Positions 16,668 to 26,004 of a stretch of DNA of 64,000 nt are shown here, piece by piece. A program made the position numbers and the translations under genes. Position 1 is the stretch's first letter, and every line of letters starts with the position of its first letter. Source of the DNA: Pararhizobium_B sp963760965. GTDB taxonomy: Bacteria; Pseudomonadota; Alphaproteobacteria; Rhizobiales; Rhizobiaceae. The stretch is from positions 124,001-188,000 of the forward strand of contig CAVXEW010000008.1 of the NCBI GenBank assembly GCA_963760965.1. The letters are read 5' to 3'. Under the pieces are notes generated by a model. It searched no databases. It saw only the letters and a program-made list of their open reading frames with translations, and was not told the origin of the DNA.

Positions 16668-17246
16668 TCAGCGCGCCTGTGAATGATATTCGTCGTTCGG
16701 TCGCATTGCCGTCGCAGTGGCGACGCGGTTGGTCATGTTGAAGAAGGCCGCGACAGATGCGATATCCCAGATGTCGCGGTCGCTGAAGCCCGCCTCGCGC
16801 AGCCTTTTCCTGTCCTCTTCCTCAATCCGGTCGGGCGTCTCCGTCAGCTTGACGGCGAAATCGAGCATTGCGCGCTGGCGGGGATCGAGATTTGCGGCCC
16901 GGTAGTTCATCGCGAGCGCCTCGCCAAGCGACGCCGTGCCGGAAAGCTGCCTTACGGCCGCACCGTGCGCCGTCAAACAGTAGTGGCAGTGATTGACCGA
17001 CGAGACGGCGACCGCGATCATCTCGCGTTCAAGCTTGGAAAGCCCGGAATCGGCCAGCATGAGGTCGTTGTAGAAATCCGAGAACGCTCTCAGCTTCCTT
17101 TCGTCGAAGGCATAGGCCCGGAGCACGTTCGGCACGAGGCCGAGCTTCTCCTCGCACTTGGCGAAATAGGCTTTTGTCTGTTCGCTCAGCGGGGAAGCCA
17201 TCGGCAGATCGAGGGCCGTGGCGCTGCGTTCATCATTGTCGGGCAT
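16668..17246 (-). CDS. AhpD-like / carboxymuconolactone decarboxylase family protein (peroxidase-related)
   Basis: This is a 192-residue, mainly helical protein with the AhpD-type redox motif HCHYCLTAHG (a C-x-x-C pair with following histidine). It matches the peroxidase-related alkylhydroperoxidase-like group. The start at 17246 is chosen because GGAGG lies six bases upstream; a longer frame begins at 17342 but lacks a ribosome site. It probably reduces peroxides or recycles a thiol partner; the physiological partner is not apparent. It is divergent from the glutamate dehydrogenase gene, with 98 bp between the starts. Confidence 0.88.
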   Translation of the reverse strand: MPDNDERSATALDLPMASPLSEQTKAYFAKCEEKLGLVPNVLRAYAFDERKLRAFSDFYNDLMLADSGLSKLEREMIAVAVSSVNHCHYCLTAHGAAVRQLSGTASLGEALAMNYRAANLDPRQRAMLDFAVKLTETPDRIEEEDRKRLREAGFSDRDIWDIASVAAFFNMTNRVATATAMRPNDEYHSQAR

Positions 17247-17344
17247 GTCATCCTCCGCTTCTCGATTCGCGATCAGAAAATCGGTCGCATGACGCAATTC
17301 TTCTGATAGCATTCGCCCAATTACAAGGCGGGAGGCAAGCAATC

Positions 17345-20300
17345 ATGGCCAACAAAAGCGACCCCAGACGGAGCAAGAGGATCGCGAAGGCCGTGGAGGC
17401 GGCCAGGCAGACCGGCCAGCCGTTCCTCGATCCCTATGCCCTGTTCGATCGCGCCAGCAACGACGACCTCGCCCGTTACACGCCGCAGATGCTTGCCCTC
17501 GCAGCCATCCACGCACAGGAAGAACTTTCCGCCTGGAACCGCGATACGGCCCGAATAACGATACGCACGCGCGAAGGGCTGGAAGTCGACGGCGAACCCC
17601 TGTCCATCCTCGCGATCACCGACAGCAACATGCCGTTCATCTTCGATTCGGTGATGGCGGAGGTGACATCGACCTTCCGGGACTTGCACTTCGCAATTCA
17701 TCCGATCCTGCTTCTGCGGGAAAACGCGCCGGCGGAGCTGCACACCGCGGAAAAGCAAAGCGATCCATCAGAGCGCATCAGCCACATCCAGGTGCACCTC
17801 CCGCGCCAGACCGACGCCGAGATGGAAGACCTGATCAGGCGTCTGAAATCCGTCCTCGACCAGGTTCACGCCACCGTGCGCGACTGGCCGGCAATGCTGT
17901 CCACCATCGAAACGGCCGTCTCCGAACTCGCGGAATACGCCCCGTCCCGCCGGAGCACGGACAAGCAGGAAGCGCTCGCCTTCCTCAACTGGCTGCGCGA
18001 CAACAACTTCACTTTCCTCGGCATGCGGGAGTATCTCTACGTTGCCGAGGGCGACAGCAGCCGCGTCGAGCGCGACGCCGGCAGCGGCCTCGGCATCCTC
18101 GCCGACCCGGACGTGCGCGTCCTCAGGCGGGGCAAGGACCACATGGTGACGACGCCGGAGATTCTTGCCTTTCTGGAGGGCCCGGACCTCCTCATCGTGA
18201 CAAAGGCCAATGTCCGCTCCGTCGTTCACCGCCGGGTCTACATGGACTATGTCGGCATCAAGCGCTTCGACAGGAGCGGAAACGTCACGGGTGAACTGCG
18301 CGTCGTCGGCATGTTCACGTCCACCGCCTACACCCGGCCGATCGACGAGATTCCGCTCTTGAGGGCGAAGGCCGCCAAGGTGATCGAGCGCTTCGGCTTC
18401 GATCCGCAGAGCCACTCCGGCAAGATGCTGATCAACACGCTGGAATCCTACCCCCGCGACGAGTTGTTCCAGATAGGCGCCCAGCAGCTGGCCGACTTCT
18501 GCGAGCAGATAAACGAACTGACCGAGCGTCCCCGGGTCCGCGTCCTGCCTCGCATCGATCATTTCGACCGGTTTGTCTCGGTCATGCTGTTCGTCCCGCG
18601 CGACCAATACGATTTGGGCGTGCGGGAAAGGATCGGCAGCTATCTCGCCGAAGCTTTCGACGGCCATGTTTCCGCGTTTTATCCCGCCTTCCCTGAAGGC
18701 GCCGTGGTTCGGGTGCACTTCATCATCGGCCGCGCCGAGGGAACCACTCCCCGTATCGCTCAGGAAACGCTCGAGAGGGACATACGGGAGATCGTAACGC
18801 GCTGGGAGGACCGCTTCGCTGCGATACGCCCGCCCGATGGGCCGAATCTCATCGCCAGCGAGGCATACCGCGAGCACTTTGCGCCCGAGGAGGCAGTGGC
18901 CGACCTGTCCGTCATGCAGGCCTGCGCCAAGAGCGAGTCCATCAGGATCGAATTCTTCCGGCGCGCGGACGAGGCCCCTCACGAGATTTCGGTGAAAATC
19001 TTCCACCCGGATCGGCCGGTAACTCTCTCGCGCCGGGTGCCGCTTCTGGAGAACCTGGGTTTCAACGTCATCAGCGAGCATACGTTCGAACTGGACGTGA
19101 CCGGTGCGGAAGGCATGGAGCAGACCGTGATCCTGCACGACATGCAGCTCGCACACATGGATTCCCTCGAGATCGACCTCGCCAAGACCCGGTCAAGCCT
19201 CGAGGAAGCCTTTCTCGGCATCTGGCACGGCGACATCGACGACGACAGGTTCAACCGCCTGATCGTCAGTGCCGGAATGACCGCGCGCGAGGCCGCGGTG
19301 TTGCGGGCCTATGCGCGCTACCTGCGGCAGACAGGCATCACCTATTCGCAGAACTACATAGCCGAAACCCTGAACCGCTATCCGCACGCAGCGAGCGACC
19401 TGTTCAGGCTGTTCCACAATCGCTTCGACGTCTCGATCAGCGACAAGGTGCGCGCGTCGCGCTCCGCCACCATCACCGACGACCTGGAAAAGACCCTCGC
19501 GGACGTCCCGAGCCTGGACGACGACCGCATTCTGCGGCGCTATCTCAACGTCGTCGCCGCCACTCTCCGCACCAACTACTTCCAGACCACCGGGGACGGC
19601 TCGCCGCAGCCGGTCCTTGCCGTCAAGCTCGACCCGCAAAGGATCGACGGCCTGCCGGCCCCGAGACCGTTCCGGGAAATCTTCGTATACGGCGCGGAAG
19701 TGGAAGGCGTCCACCTGCGCTTCGGACCCGTCGCGCGCGGCGGGCTGAGATGGTCCGACCGGGCGCAGGACTATCGCACCGAGGTACTTGGCCTCGTGAA
19801 GGCCCAGCAGGTGAAGAACGCCGTCATCGTTCCGGTCGGTGCCAAGGGTGGCTTCTATCCGAAGAAGCTGCCGACCGGCGGCTCGCGCGACCTCGTCTTC
19901 GAAACGGGAAAGGCCGCCTACAAGACCTTCGTGTCGACACTGCTTTCCGTGACGGACGACATTCAGGGAATGCAGGTCGTGCCGCCGGCCGACACCGTGC
20001 GCCACGATGGCGACGACCCCTACTTTGTCGTAGCCGCAGACAAGGGTACCGCGACCTTTTCCGATACGGCCAACGCCATCAGCCAGGCACATGGCTTCTG
20101 GCTCGATGACGCTTTTGCCTCCGGCGGCTCGGACGGCTACGACCACAAGAAAATGGGCATCACCGCCCGCGGCGCCTGGGAGGCCGTCAAGCGTCATTTC
20201 CGCGAGATGGACACGGATATCCAGACGACGCCCTTTACGGTCGCGGGCGTCGGAGACATGTCCGGTGACGTCTTCGGAAACGGCATGCTCCTGTCGAGAC

Positions 20301-22132
20301 AGATCAAGCTCGTTGCCGCTTTCGACCACCGCGACATCTTCATAGATCCCGATCCCGATTGCGCCGCGGGCTTTGCCGAACGAACGCGCATGTTCGGCCT
20401 GGGCCGGTCGAGTTGGCAGGACTACGACAGGTCGGCGCTCTCCAGCGGCGGGATGATCGTTTCGCGCGCGCAGAAATCCGTCACCCTCTCGCCGGAAGCC
20501 GCGGCAGCGATCGGACTGGACAAGACAAAGGCCTCGCCGCTGGAGATCATGTCGGCAATCCTCAAGGCGCCTGTCGACCTGCTCTGGTTCGGAGGGATCG
20601 GTACCTACATCAAGGACGAGACGGAGAACGACGCGCAGGTCGGCGATCGCGCGAATGACCAGATCCGAGTGACGGCCGGCGAGGTTCGCGCCCGGGTCGT
20701 TGGCGAAGGCGCCAATCTCGGTGTCACCCAGCGCGGCCGGATCGCCTATGCGATGAAGGGCGGGCGGATCAACAGCGACGCCATCGACAACTCGGCCGGC
20801 GTCAACTGTTCGGACGTCGAGGTCAACATCAAGATCGCGCTGGCCAACGCGATGCGCGAGGGCCGTCTCGAGCGCCCGAAGCGCAACCGGCTGCTCGCCG
20901 CGATGACCGACGAGGTCGCCAGCCTCGTGCTGGCCAACAACTATCTCCAGACGCTTGCCATCTCGCTCACGGAGCGCCTTGGCGTCGACAACGGCGACGA
21001 ACTGACCGGGTTGATGGACTTTCTGGAGTCACACGACCGTCTTGACCGCCGCCTCGAGCTGTTGCCGGACGACCAGGCCATGAGTGAACGCTATGCGGCG
21101 CGCAAGCCGCTCACGCGCCCGGAGATCGCCGTCCTTCTTTCCTACGCGAAGATCGTCCTCTTCGACGAGATAACGCAGAGCGACCTGCCGGACGATCCGT
21201 ACTTCCTGCCGACCCTCGTCGAATATTTTCCCGCCCGAATGCGGAAGTCCCAGAGCCAGGACATCAAGACGCATCGGCTGCACCGCGAGATCGTGGCGAC
21301 GGTGCTCGCCAACGACGCCATCAACCGGGGCCGGCCCGGCTTCGTCGTGCAGATGAGCACGGCGACCGGCGCACCGCCGGCAGCGGTGGTCCGAGCGTAT
21401 GTTCTGGTTCGCGACGGGCTTGACCTTCCGGCCTTGTACCGAAGTGTCGATGCGCTGGACAACAGCATCCCCGGCGATGTCCAGAACGACATCTATGCGG
21501 GGATTACGCGAACCATCCGGTCGGCCACCGCGTGGGCACTGAAATCCTCGGCATACACTTCCGACCTCGGCGAGACCGTCGAGCGCTTGCGCCGGGCGGT
21601 AAAGTCGCTGCGTCCGCAGTTGCCGAAGCTGATGCCCGCTTTCCTGACCGAGGAAGCGGCCGCGCGCCGTGACGAGCTGGCGGCGCAGGGAGTTCCCGAG
21701 AAGACGGCGGCAGAGATCGCGGATCTGCACGCAGTCGGCTACATCCCCGAGATCATGCAGATCGCGGCACAGAGCGGGGCGAGCCTGAGGCGAGCGGCGG
21801 CAGCGTATTTCACTGTCACCGACACCTTCCGGATTGCGCGCATCAACGACGCCGCCGGTCGGATCGCGACGGCAGATCGATTCGAGGCGCTTGCACTCGC
21901 GCGCAGCGTCGACGAGATCGCAGCAGCGCGACGGACGATCACGATGGCGGCACTGTCGGAATACCCGAATGTCGTCGACCCCGTTGGCGACTGGACCGAA
22001 TCCCACAACGCACGCATTGGCCGTGCGCGCGGCCAGATCTCCGGACTTACCGAGAGCGGAGACATCACGCTTGCCAAGATGACCGTCGCGGCCGGCATGT
22101 TGAGCGATCTTGTCCGGGTGGAACCCGCATGA
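17345..22132 (+). CDS. NAD-glutamate dehydrogenase, large (180-kDa class)
   Basis: This is a 1,595-residue NAD-specific glutamate dehydrogenase of the large bacterial class. It oxidatively deaminates glutamate to 2-oxoglutarate and ammonia, chiefly a catabolic role. The first half holds ACT-like regulatory regions. The catalytic core begins near residue 800 with RGGLRWSDR, followed by KAQQVKNAVIVPVGAKGGF with the active-site lysines. The dinucleotide-binding part contains VAGVGDMSGDVFGNGML. A helical C-terminal domain follows. The ATG at 17345 has GGGAGG upstream; the frame is open further 5' but overlaps the divergent gene. The gene is 4.8 kb, the longest here, with no sign of damage. It converges with purH across a repeat-containing gap. 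Confidence 0.95.
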   Translation: MANKSDPRRSKRIAKAVEAARQTGQPFLDPYALFDRASNDDLARYTPQMLALAAIHAQEELSAWNRDTARITIRTREGLEVDGEPLSILAITDSNMPFIFDSVMAEVTSTFRDLHFAIHPILLLRENAPAELHTAEKQSDPSERISHIQVHLPRQTDAEMEDLIRRLKSVLDQVHATVRDWPAMLSTIETAVSELAEYAPSRRSTDKQEALAFLNWLRDNNFTFLGMREYLYVAEGDSSRVERDAGSGLGILADPDVRVLRRGKDHMVTTPEILAFLEGPDLLIVTKANVRSVVHRRVYMDYVGIKRFDRSGNVTGELRVVGMFTSTAYTRPIDEIPLLRAKAAKVIERFGFDPQSHSGKMLINTLESYPRDELFQIGAQQLADFCEQINELTERPRVRVLPRIDHFDRFVSVMLFVPRDQYDLGVRERIGSYLAEAFDGHVSAFYPAFPEGAVVRVHFIIGRAEGTTPRIAQETLERDIREIVTRWEDRFAAIRPPDGPNLIASEAYREHFAPEEAVADLSVMQACAKSESIRIEFFRRADEAPHEISVKIFHPDRPVTLSRRVPLLENLGFNVISEHTFELDVTGAEGMEQTVILHDMQLAHMDSLEIDLAKTRSSLEEAFLGIWHGDIDDDRFNRLIVSAGMTAREAAVLRAYARYLRQTGITYSQNYIAETLNRYPHAASDLFRLFHNRFDVSISDKVRASRSATITDDLEKTLADVPSLDDDRILRRYLNVVAATLRTNYFQTTGDGSPQPVLAVKLDPQRIDGLPAPRPFREIFVYGAEVEGVHLRFGPVARGGLRWSDRAQDYRTEVLGLVKAQQVKNAVIVPVGAKGGFYPKKLPTGGSRDLVFETGKAAYKTFVSTLLSVTDDIQGMQVVPPADTVRHDGDDPYFVVAADKGTATFSDTANAISQAHGFWLDDAFASGGSDGYDHKKMGITARGAWEAVKRHFREMDTDIQTTPFTVAGVGDMSGDVFGNGMLLSRQIKLVAAFDHRDIFIDPDPDCAAGFAERTRMFGLGRSSWQDYDRSALSSGGMIVSRAQKSVTLSPEAAAAIGLDKTKASPLEIMSAILKAPVDLLWFGGIGTYIKDETENDAQVGDRANDQIRVTAGEVRARVVGEGANLGVTQRGRIAYAMKGGRINSDAIDNSAGVNCSDVEVNIKIALANAMREGRLERPKRNRLLAAMTDEVASLVLANNYLQTLAISLTERLGVDNGDELTGLMDFLESHDRLDRRLELLPDDQAMSERYAARKPLTRPEIAVLLSYAKIVLFDEITQSDLPDDPYFLPTLVEYFPARMRKSQSQDIKTHRLHREIVATVLANDAINRGRPGFVVQMSTATGAPPAAVVRAYVLVRDGLDLPALYRSVDALDNSIPGDVQNDIYAGITRTIRSATAWALKSSAYTSDLGETVERLRRAVKSLRPQLPKLMPAFLTEEAAARRDELAAQGVPEKTAAEIADLHAVGYIPEIMQIAAQSGASLRRAAAAYFTVTDTFRIARINDAAGRIATADRFEALALARSVDEIAAARRTITMAALSEYPNVVDPVGDWTESHNARIGRARGQISGLTESGDITLAKMTVAAGMLSDLVRVEPA

Positions 22133-22472
22133 GCGTCCAGGGATCGAAGGCGCGACCAGCCTGCGGCGCCCGGTCCGGCTCCGGCAGGCCACGTCCACCG
22201 CTGTCGAGAATCCGGAACGCCGGCCGCATGCGGAACTTGCAGAGTGGATGTTGTTCTGCCGGGCAGCGCAATCCTGCCCTGCTGGGCCAGAGCATAATCC
22301 GACCGGAGCGAAGCGAAGATCGACAAGATCATGCTTGATAAACAATAAGCTGGAGCGCCGGTCTGATTCTGTCGGATCGAACCGCGCCCCAGTCGCCCTC
22401 CGCGCGCGATCCATGCCTCGCTTCGCGCCTGGCGGGCCTCCGGCTCCACATCGCCGGAAGGTGGTTTGGCAC
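22133..22472 (+). other. Convergent intergenic region containing a dispersed repeat
   Basis: This 340-bp gap separates the 3' ends of the glutamate dehydrogenase gene and purH. I see no gene. Its centre holds the first copy of a 90-bp repeat. The flanks are GC-rich with several short self-complementary stretches but no clear U-tailed terminator on either strand. Confidence 0.6.
22291..22380 (+). repeat. Dispersed 90-bp intergenic repeat, copy A
   Basis: This segment matches 35047-35136 in the same orientation at 79 of 90 positions with no gap. Its ends form a 7-bp inverted repeat (ATCCGAC at 22297-22303, GTCGGAT at 22371-22377). It lies between convergent genes, and the pattern resembles the short intergenic repeats known from rhizobia, though I cannot assign it to a named family. 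Confidence 0.85.
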
Positions 22473-24089
22473 TCAGTGCCTGAAATGGCGCATTCCGGTA
22501 AAGACCATGGCGATGCCTGCCGCGTCTGCGGCGGCGATGACGTCGCCGTCATTGACCGACCCGCCCGGCTGGACGACGGCCACGCCACCTGCCTCTACGG
22601 CCGACAGCAGGCCATCCGGAAACGGGAAGAACGCATCCGACGCGACGACGCAGCCCTTCGTCAGCGGCTCTGTCAGGCCGAGCGCCTTGGCCGCGTCATC
22701 GGCCTTTCGCGCGGCGATTCGCGCCGAATCGACCCGGCTCATCTGCCCGGCTCCAATACCGACCGTCGCCCCGTCTCGCGCATAGACGATGGCGTTTGAC
22801 TTGACGTGCTTGGCGACCCTGAAGGCGAACTTGAGATCCTCGAGTTGCCGCGCGTCCGGCGCCACCCTGGTCACGACCTTCAGGTCGGCGTCATCGACCG
22901 AACCGGCGTCGCGCGACTGGACGAGGAGACCGCCGGCCACGGTCTTGGCGGCGAGGCCCGGGGCGCGCGGATCGGGCAGGCCGCCGGTCACCAGCAATCG
23001 CAGATTTTTCTTCGCTGCGACGACAGCGATCGCTTCCTCGCTCGCGTCCGGCGCGATGATCACCTCTGTGAAGATCTTGACGATTTCCTCTGCGGCCTCC
23101 GCGTCGAGCGGCCGGTTGAGCGCAACGATACCGCCGAAGGCGGAGACGGCGTCGCATGCAAGGGCCTTGCGATAGGCATCTGCCAGCGACGCTCCCAGCG
23201 CGACCCCGCACGGATTGGCATGCTTGACGATGACGCACGCCGGGCCCTGTGCCGGATCGAACTCGGCCACGCACTCGAACGCCGCGTCGGTATCGTTGAT
23301 ATTGTTGTAGGAAAGTACCTTGCCCTGAAGCTGCCGCGCCGTAGCGACGCCCGGCCGGGCCTCCCCACTGAGATAAAAGCCGGCGCTCTGATGCGGGTTT
23401 TCACCGTAACGCATGACCTGCTTCAGCGTGCCGCCGATAGTCCGGTATTTCGGAGCGGAAATTTCCAGCGTCTCGGCAAACCAGTTGGCGATCGCCGCAT
23501 CGTAGGCGGCCGTGCGTGCATAAGCCTTCGCGCAAAGACGTTGGCGAAAGGCGTAACCGAGAGTCCCGTCGCTGGCGTCGAGTTCCGCAAGCAGTTCCGC
23601 GTAGTCCTCCGGATCGACGATTACGGCGACATAGGCGTGGTTCTTGGCCGCTGCGCGGATCATCGCAGGTCCGCCGATATCGATGTTTTCCACGGTGGTC
23701 GCATAATCGCCACCGGCCGCGCGCACCTGCTCGAACGGATAAAGGTTGACGACGAGCAGGTCGATGCCTGCGATGTCATGCTCCTTCATCTCCGCCGCAT
23801 GTTCGCCGTCGTCGCGGATCCCGAGCAGGCCGCCGTGTACCGCCGGATGCAGCGTCTTGACGCGTCCGTCCATGATCTCCGGAAAGCCCGTGACGTCGGA
23901 GACGTCGCGGACTTCGAGGCCTGCCTTCCTCAGCAATCCTGCCGAGCCACCGGTCGACACGAGCTCCACGCCGTGCGCGGACAATCTGCTTGCCAGTTCC
24001 TCCAGCCCGGTCTTGTCGAAGACGGACAGAAGTGCGCGACGGACCCGGACGCGATCGGGTGCGGGGATATTCTTCGAAGAAACGGCCAT
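22473..24089 (-). CDS. purH: Bifunctional AICAR transformylase / IMP cyclohydrolase
   Basis: This enzyme catalyses the last two steps of IMP synthesis, with 538 residues. The N-terminal IMP cyclohydrolase (MGS-like fold) shows ALLSVFDKTGLEELA, ELVSTGGSA, GFPEIMDGRVKTLHP and NLYPFE. The C-terminal formyltransferase shows RYGENPHQSAGFY, VIVKHANPCGVA and SDAFFPFPDGL. The ATG at 24089 is chosen because MAVSSKNIP precedes the conserved domain directly; an upstream in-frame start at 24188 would add 33 residues of no family character. It lies 153 bp downstream of the heparinase-type gene on the same strand, an order often seen in this bacterial order. Confidence 0.96.
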   Translation of the reverse strand: MAVSSKNIPAPDRVRVRRALLSVFDKTGLEELASRLSAHGVELVSTGGSAGLLRKAGLEVRDVSDVTGFPEIMDGRVKTLHPAVHGGLLGIRDDGEHAAEMKEHDIAGIDLLVVNLYPFEQVRAAGGDYATTVENIDIGGPAMIRAAAKNHAYVAVIVDPEDYAELLAELDASDGTLGYAFRQRLCAKAYARTAAYDAAIANWFAETLEISAPKYRTIGGTLKQVMRYGENPHQSAGFYLSGEARPGVATARQLQGKVLSYNNINDTDAAFECVAEFDPAQGPACVIVKHANPCGVALGASLADAYRKALACDAVSAFGGIVALNRPLDAEAAEEIVKIFTEVIIAPDASEEAIAVVAAKKNLRLLVTGGLPDPRAPGLAAKTVAGGLLVQSRDAGSVDDADLKVVTRVAPDARQLEDLKFAFRVAKHVKSNAIVYARDGATVGIGAGQMSRVDSARIAARKADDAAKALGLTEPLTKGCVVASDAFFPFPDGLLSAVEAGGVAVVQPGGSVNDGDVIAAADAAGIAMVFTGMRHFRH

Positions 24090-24242
24090 TTGCGAGGTTC
24101 CGCGGTTGCTGACGGTTCGCCCTGCCTCGCCGCCGGTCGTCGGCGCGGCACGAGAGCCGGCATGTCGATGGAGGCCGCCCTCTACCACACACTCCGCGAG
24201 GAAGAAACACGCCGCATCGGCCTGCCCGGCACGACTTGAGCG

Positions 24243-25898
24243 CTAGGCCCGCCGAAGCGTCCAGCGGATCTCGGGAATCGCACCCAGACGGAACGGGACG
24301 ATGATCTGATGCGACCTGCGCGGGCCCACCGGGTCGGCGAAGAAGATGTCATCCTGAATCTCCGCTTCGGCACCGGTACACGCGAAGGTCCACCGCTCCT
24401 CGGCCGGTGAAACCAGATGGATCTCGCCGTTTGCTCCGGCCTCGACCGAGACTTCGGGATGAATGTGAAATCGCGCTACCGCTTCGTCGTCGGCGTCCGG
24501 CGGCGCTCCTCCGGGACCGTGGAACCGGTCGCAGCCGGCCAGCATCAGGCCGTCGCCCGACAACCACAGCCGGCGCTCGTGAAAGAGGCCGTAGTCACCG
24601 AGATATCCGTCGTGGACGGCCGTGAAGCCGCGCGACCCGTCCGGGCCGTCGTTCATGCGGGTGCGAACCTCGCGCACGCCGCCGCCAAGCAATGGGCCGA
24701 GAAACCTCGAGCGAGACAGGCGGCTGGACGACGTGTTTTCGAGGACCACGGTCGAATGCGCCGCAGTCGATCGCGCAAACGTGCCGATTTCCTGCTCTCC
24801 ATGGACAGGTACGCCCGAATTGACGATGAGCCGATGACACCCGGACGACATCTCGAACGAGAGACAGCCGGCATGTGCACGTCGCGAGAGCGCTCCCGGC
24901 GGCGGCGCCCCTGTATCCGCGATGATCGTCGTGGGTCCGGCAGAAAGACGCTGGTATTTCAGGTGCGGCAAATGACGGAAGGGCTGACCGGACGTCTCGT
25001 CGTGACGCAGTATCGGGTTCATTCCCTTTGCCGGGGTCGCGCCAGCTCCGTTGAACAGTGCCAGTTCGCCGCCGGCATGGCGAAAGAAGCGCAGTGCCGG
25101 GAACATGCGGTCGATCGCAGGTATCAGGCGGGCGGGCGGGCCGAAGCCGAGATTGAGGTAGGTTTGTCTGAGCGGCAGCAAATCGGCGAGGAGATCGAGG
25201 ATCGCCTGGGGATTCCGCGAGACATGCCCCCCGTCCGGCAGAATCTGCCGCGCGATCTCGGCGTCGAGCTGACTCGCAGCAGAACGCATCGAACCCTGAG
25301 ACGACGGCATGACGAGGCTGGCGAAGGCAATCGCGATGCGCGCCCGCAACCGCGTCTCGCCGTCCGGGGCACTGGCCGCAATCTGCCTCAGGAACCGGAC
25401 CTGCGAGGCCAAGCTCTTCATGAAGCGCCGGTAGAAAGCCGGATCTGCATCACGCAGAACGATAGGCGAATGCGAAAACCACGCAATCACACGACGGGCG
25501 ACCACTTCGCTTTCCCAGGCAACGGGGTCGCTGCCCCCGCGGCAATTCCTGATCCAGTCGCCGACGAGCGCGCGCGCGTTGGCGAATGCAAGTTCGTGGC
25601 CCGCTGCACGCAGATGCCGCAGCCAGCGAAACCCATGCAGTTCCCGGGCGAAATCAAGCGATGGCGGCCGGACTTCGAAGGGCGAGGCACCCTCGGTCAT
25701 CAGAACCCTCCCGGCGAGAGGAAACCGGCCCGCATATATCTCGTCTGCTATGAAGGCTTCCCCCGGCCGCATGTCCGTCGGCGCCACGGTCAACCGGTCC
25801 GGTCGCAACGCTTGCGGTCGCCACGCCGCAAAACGCGACGTCGCGTGCTGATGCACAAGGCGACGGCGAATCTCCCCGCATAGGGACCCACGGCCCAT
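24243..25898 (-). CDS. Heparinase II/III-like protein
   Basis: This is a 551-residue protein with the heparinase II/III architecture: an N-terminal alpha-helical toroid (GFRWLRHLRAAGHELA, MRSAASQLDAEIARQILPDGGHVSRNPQ) and a C-terminal beta-sandwich (GCLSFEMSSGCHRLIVNSG, TAAHSTVVLENTSSSRL). The family includes polysaccharide lyases acting on uronate-containing polymers. No clear signal peptide is visible with the start at 25898, so either export is unusual or the enzyme acts in the cytoplasm. The upstream region contains three GANTC sites and a CtrA-like box, hinting at cell-cycle control. In related genomes the gene sits next to purH and rsmB, as here. Confidence 0.85.
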   Translation of the reverse strand: MGRGSLCGEIRRRLVHQHATSRFAAWRPQALRPDRLTVAPTDMRPGEAFIADEIYAGRFPLAGRVLMTEGASPFEVRPPSLDFARELHGFRWLRHLRAAGHELAFANARALVGDWIRNCRGGSDPVAWESEVVARRVIAWFSHSPIVLRDADPAFYRRFMKSLASQVRFLRQIAASAPDGETRLRARIAIAFASLVMPSSQGSMRSAASQLDAEIARQILPDGGHVSRNPQAILDLLADLLPLRQTYLNLGFGPPARLIPAIDRMFPALRFFRHAGGELALFNGAGATPAKGMNPILRHDETSGQPFRHLPHLKYQRLSAGPTTIIADTGAPPPGALSRRAHAGCLSFEMSSGCHRLIVNSGVPVHGEQEIGTFARSTAAHSTVVLENTSSSRLSRSRFLGPLLGGGVREVRTRMNDGPDGSRGFTAVHDGYLGDYGLFHERRLWLSGDGLMLAGCDRFHGPGGAPPDADDEAVARFHIHPEVSVEAGANGEIHLVSPAEERWTFACTGAEAEIQDDIFFADPVGPRRSHQIIVPFRLGAIPEIRWTLRRA

Positions 25899-25917
25899 CG
25901 GCTTCTGGTTAGAAAGG

Positions 25918-25988
25918 GAGTCAACGACCGGACCCTGCCAAGCTTGAATCAGCGAGAGTCTTCGCCAAATCCCCTAACACGAGGTTAA
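25918..25988 (-). promoter_or_regulatory. Possible CtrA/CcrM-responsive promoter region of the heparinase-type gene
   Basis: Three GANTC sequences (25918-25922, 25946-25950, 25956-25960) lie within 43 bp, followed by CTAA-N7-TTAA at 25974-25988, one base away from the CtrA consensus TTAA-N7-TTAA. All lie 20-90 bp upstream of the minus-strand start at 25898. GANTC is the target of the cell-cycle methylase CcrM. Regulation is inferred from site spacing only. Confidence 0.35.
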
Positions 25989-26004
25989 CGGAAACTGAAT
26001 GCGA

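Noticed and set aside
17768..20329. Long antisense frames inside the glutamate dehydrogenase gene
   Set aside because: Typical GC-rich shadow frames; the sense frame is a complete, conserved 1,595-residue enzyme.
24417..25883. 488-codon open frame antisense to the heparinase-type gene
   Set aside because: Arginine-rich, no domain, and the minus strand encodes a clear protein family.
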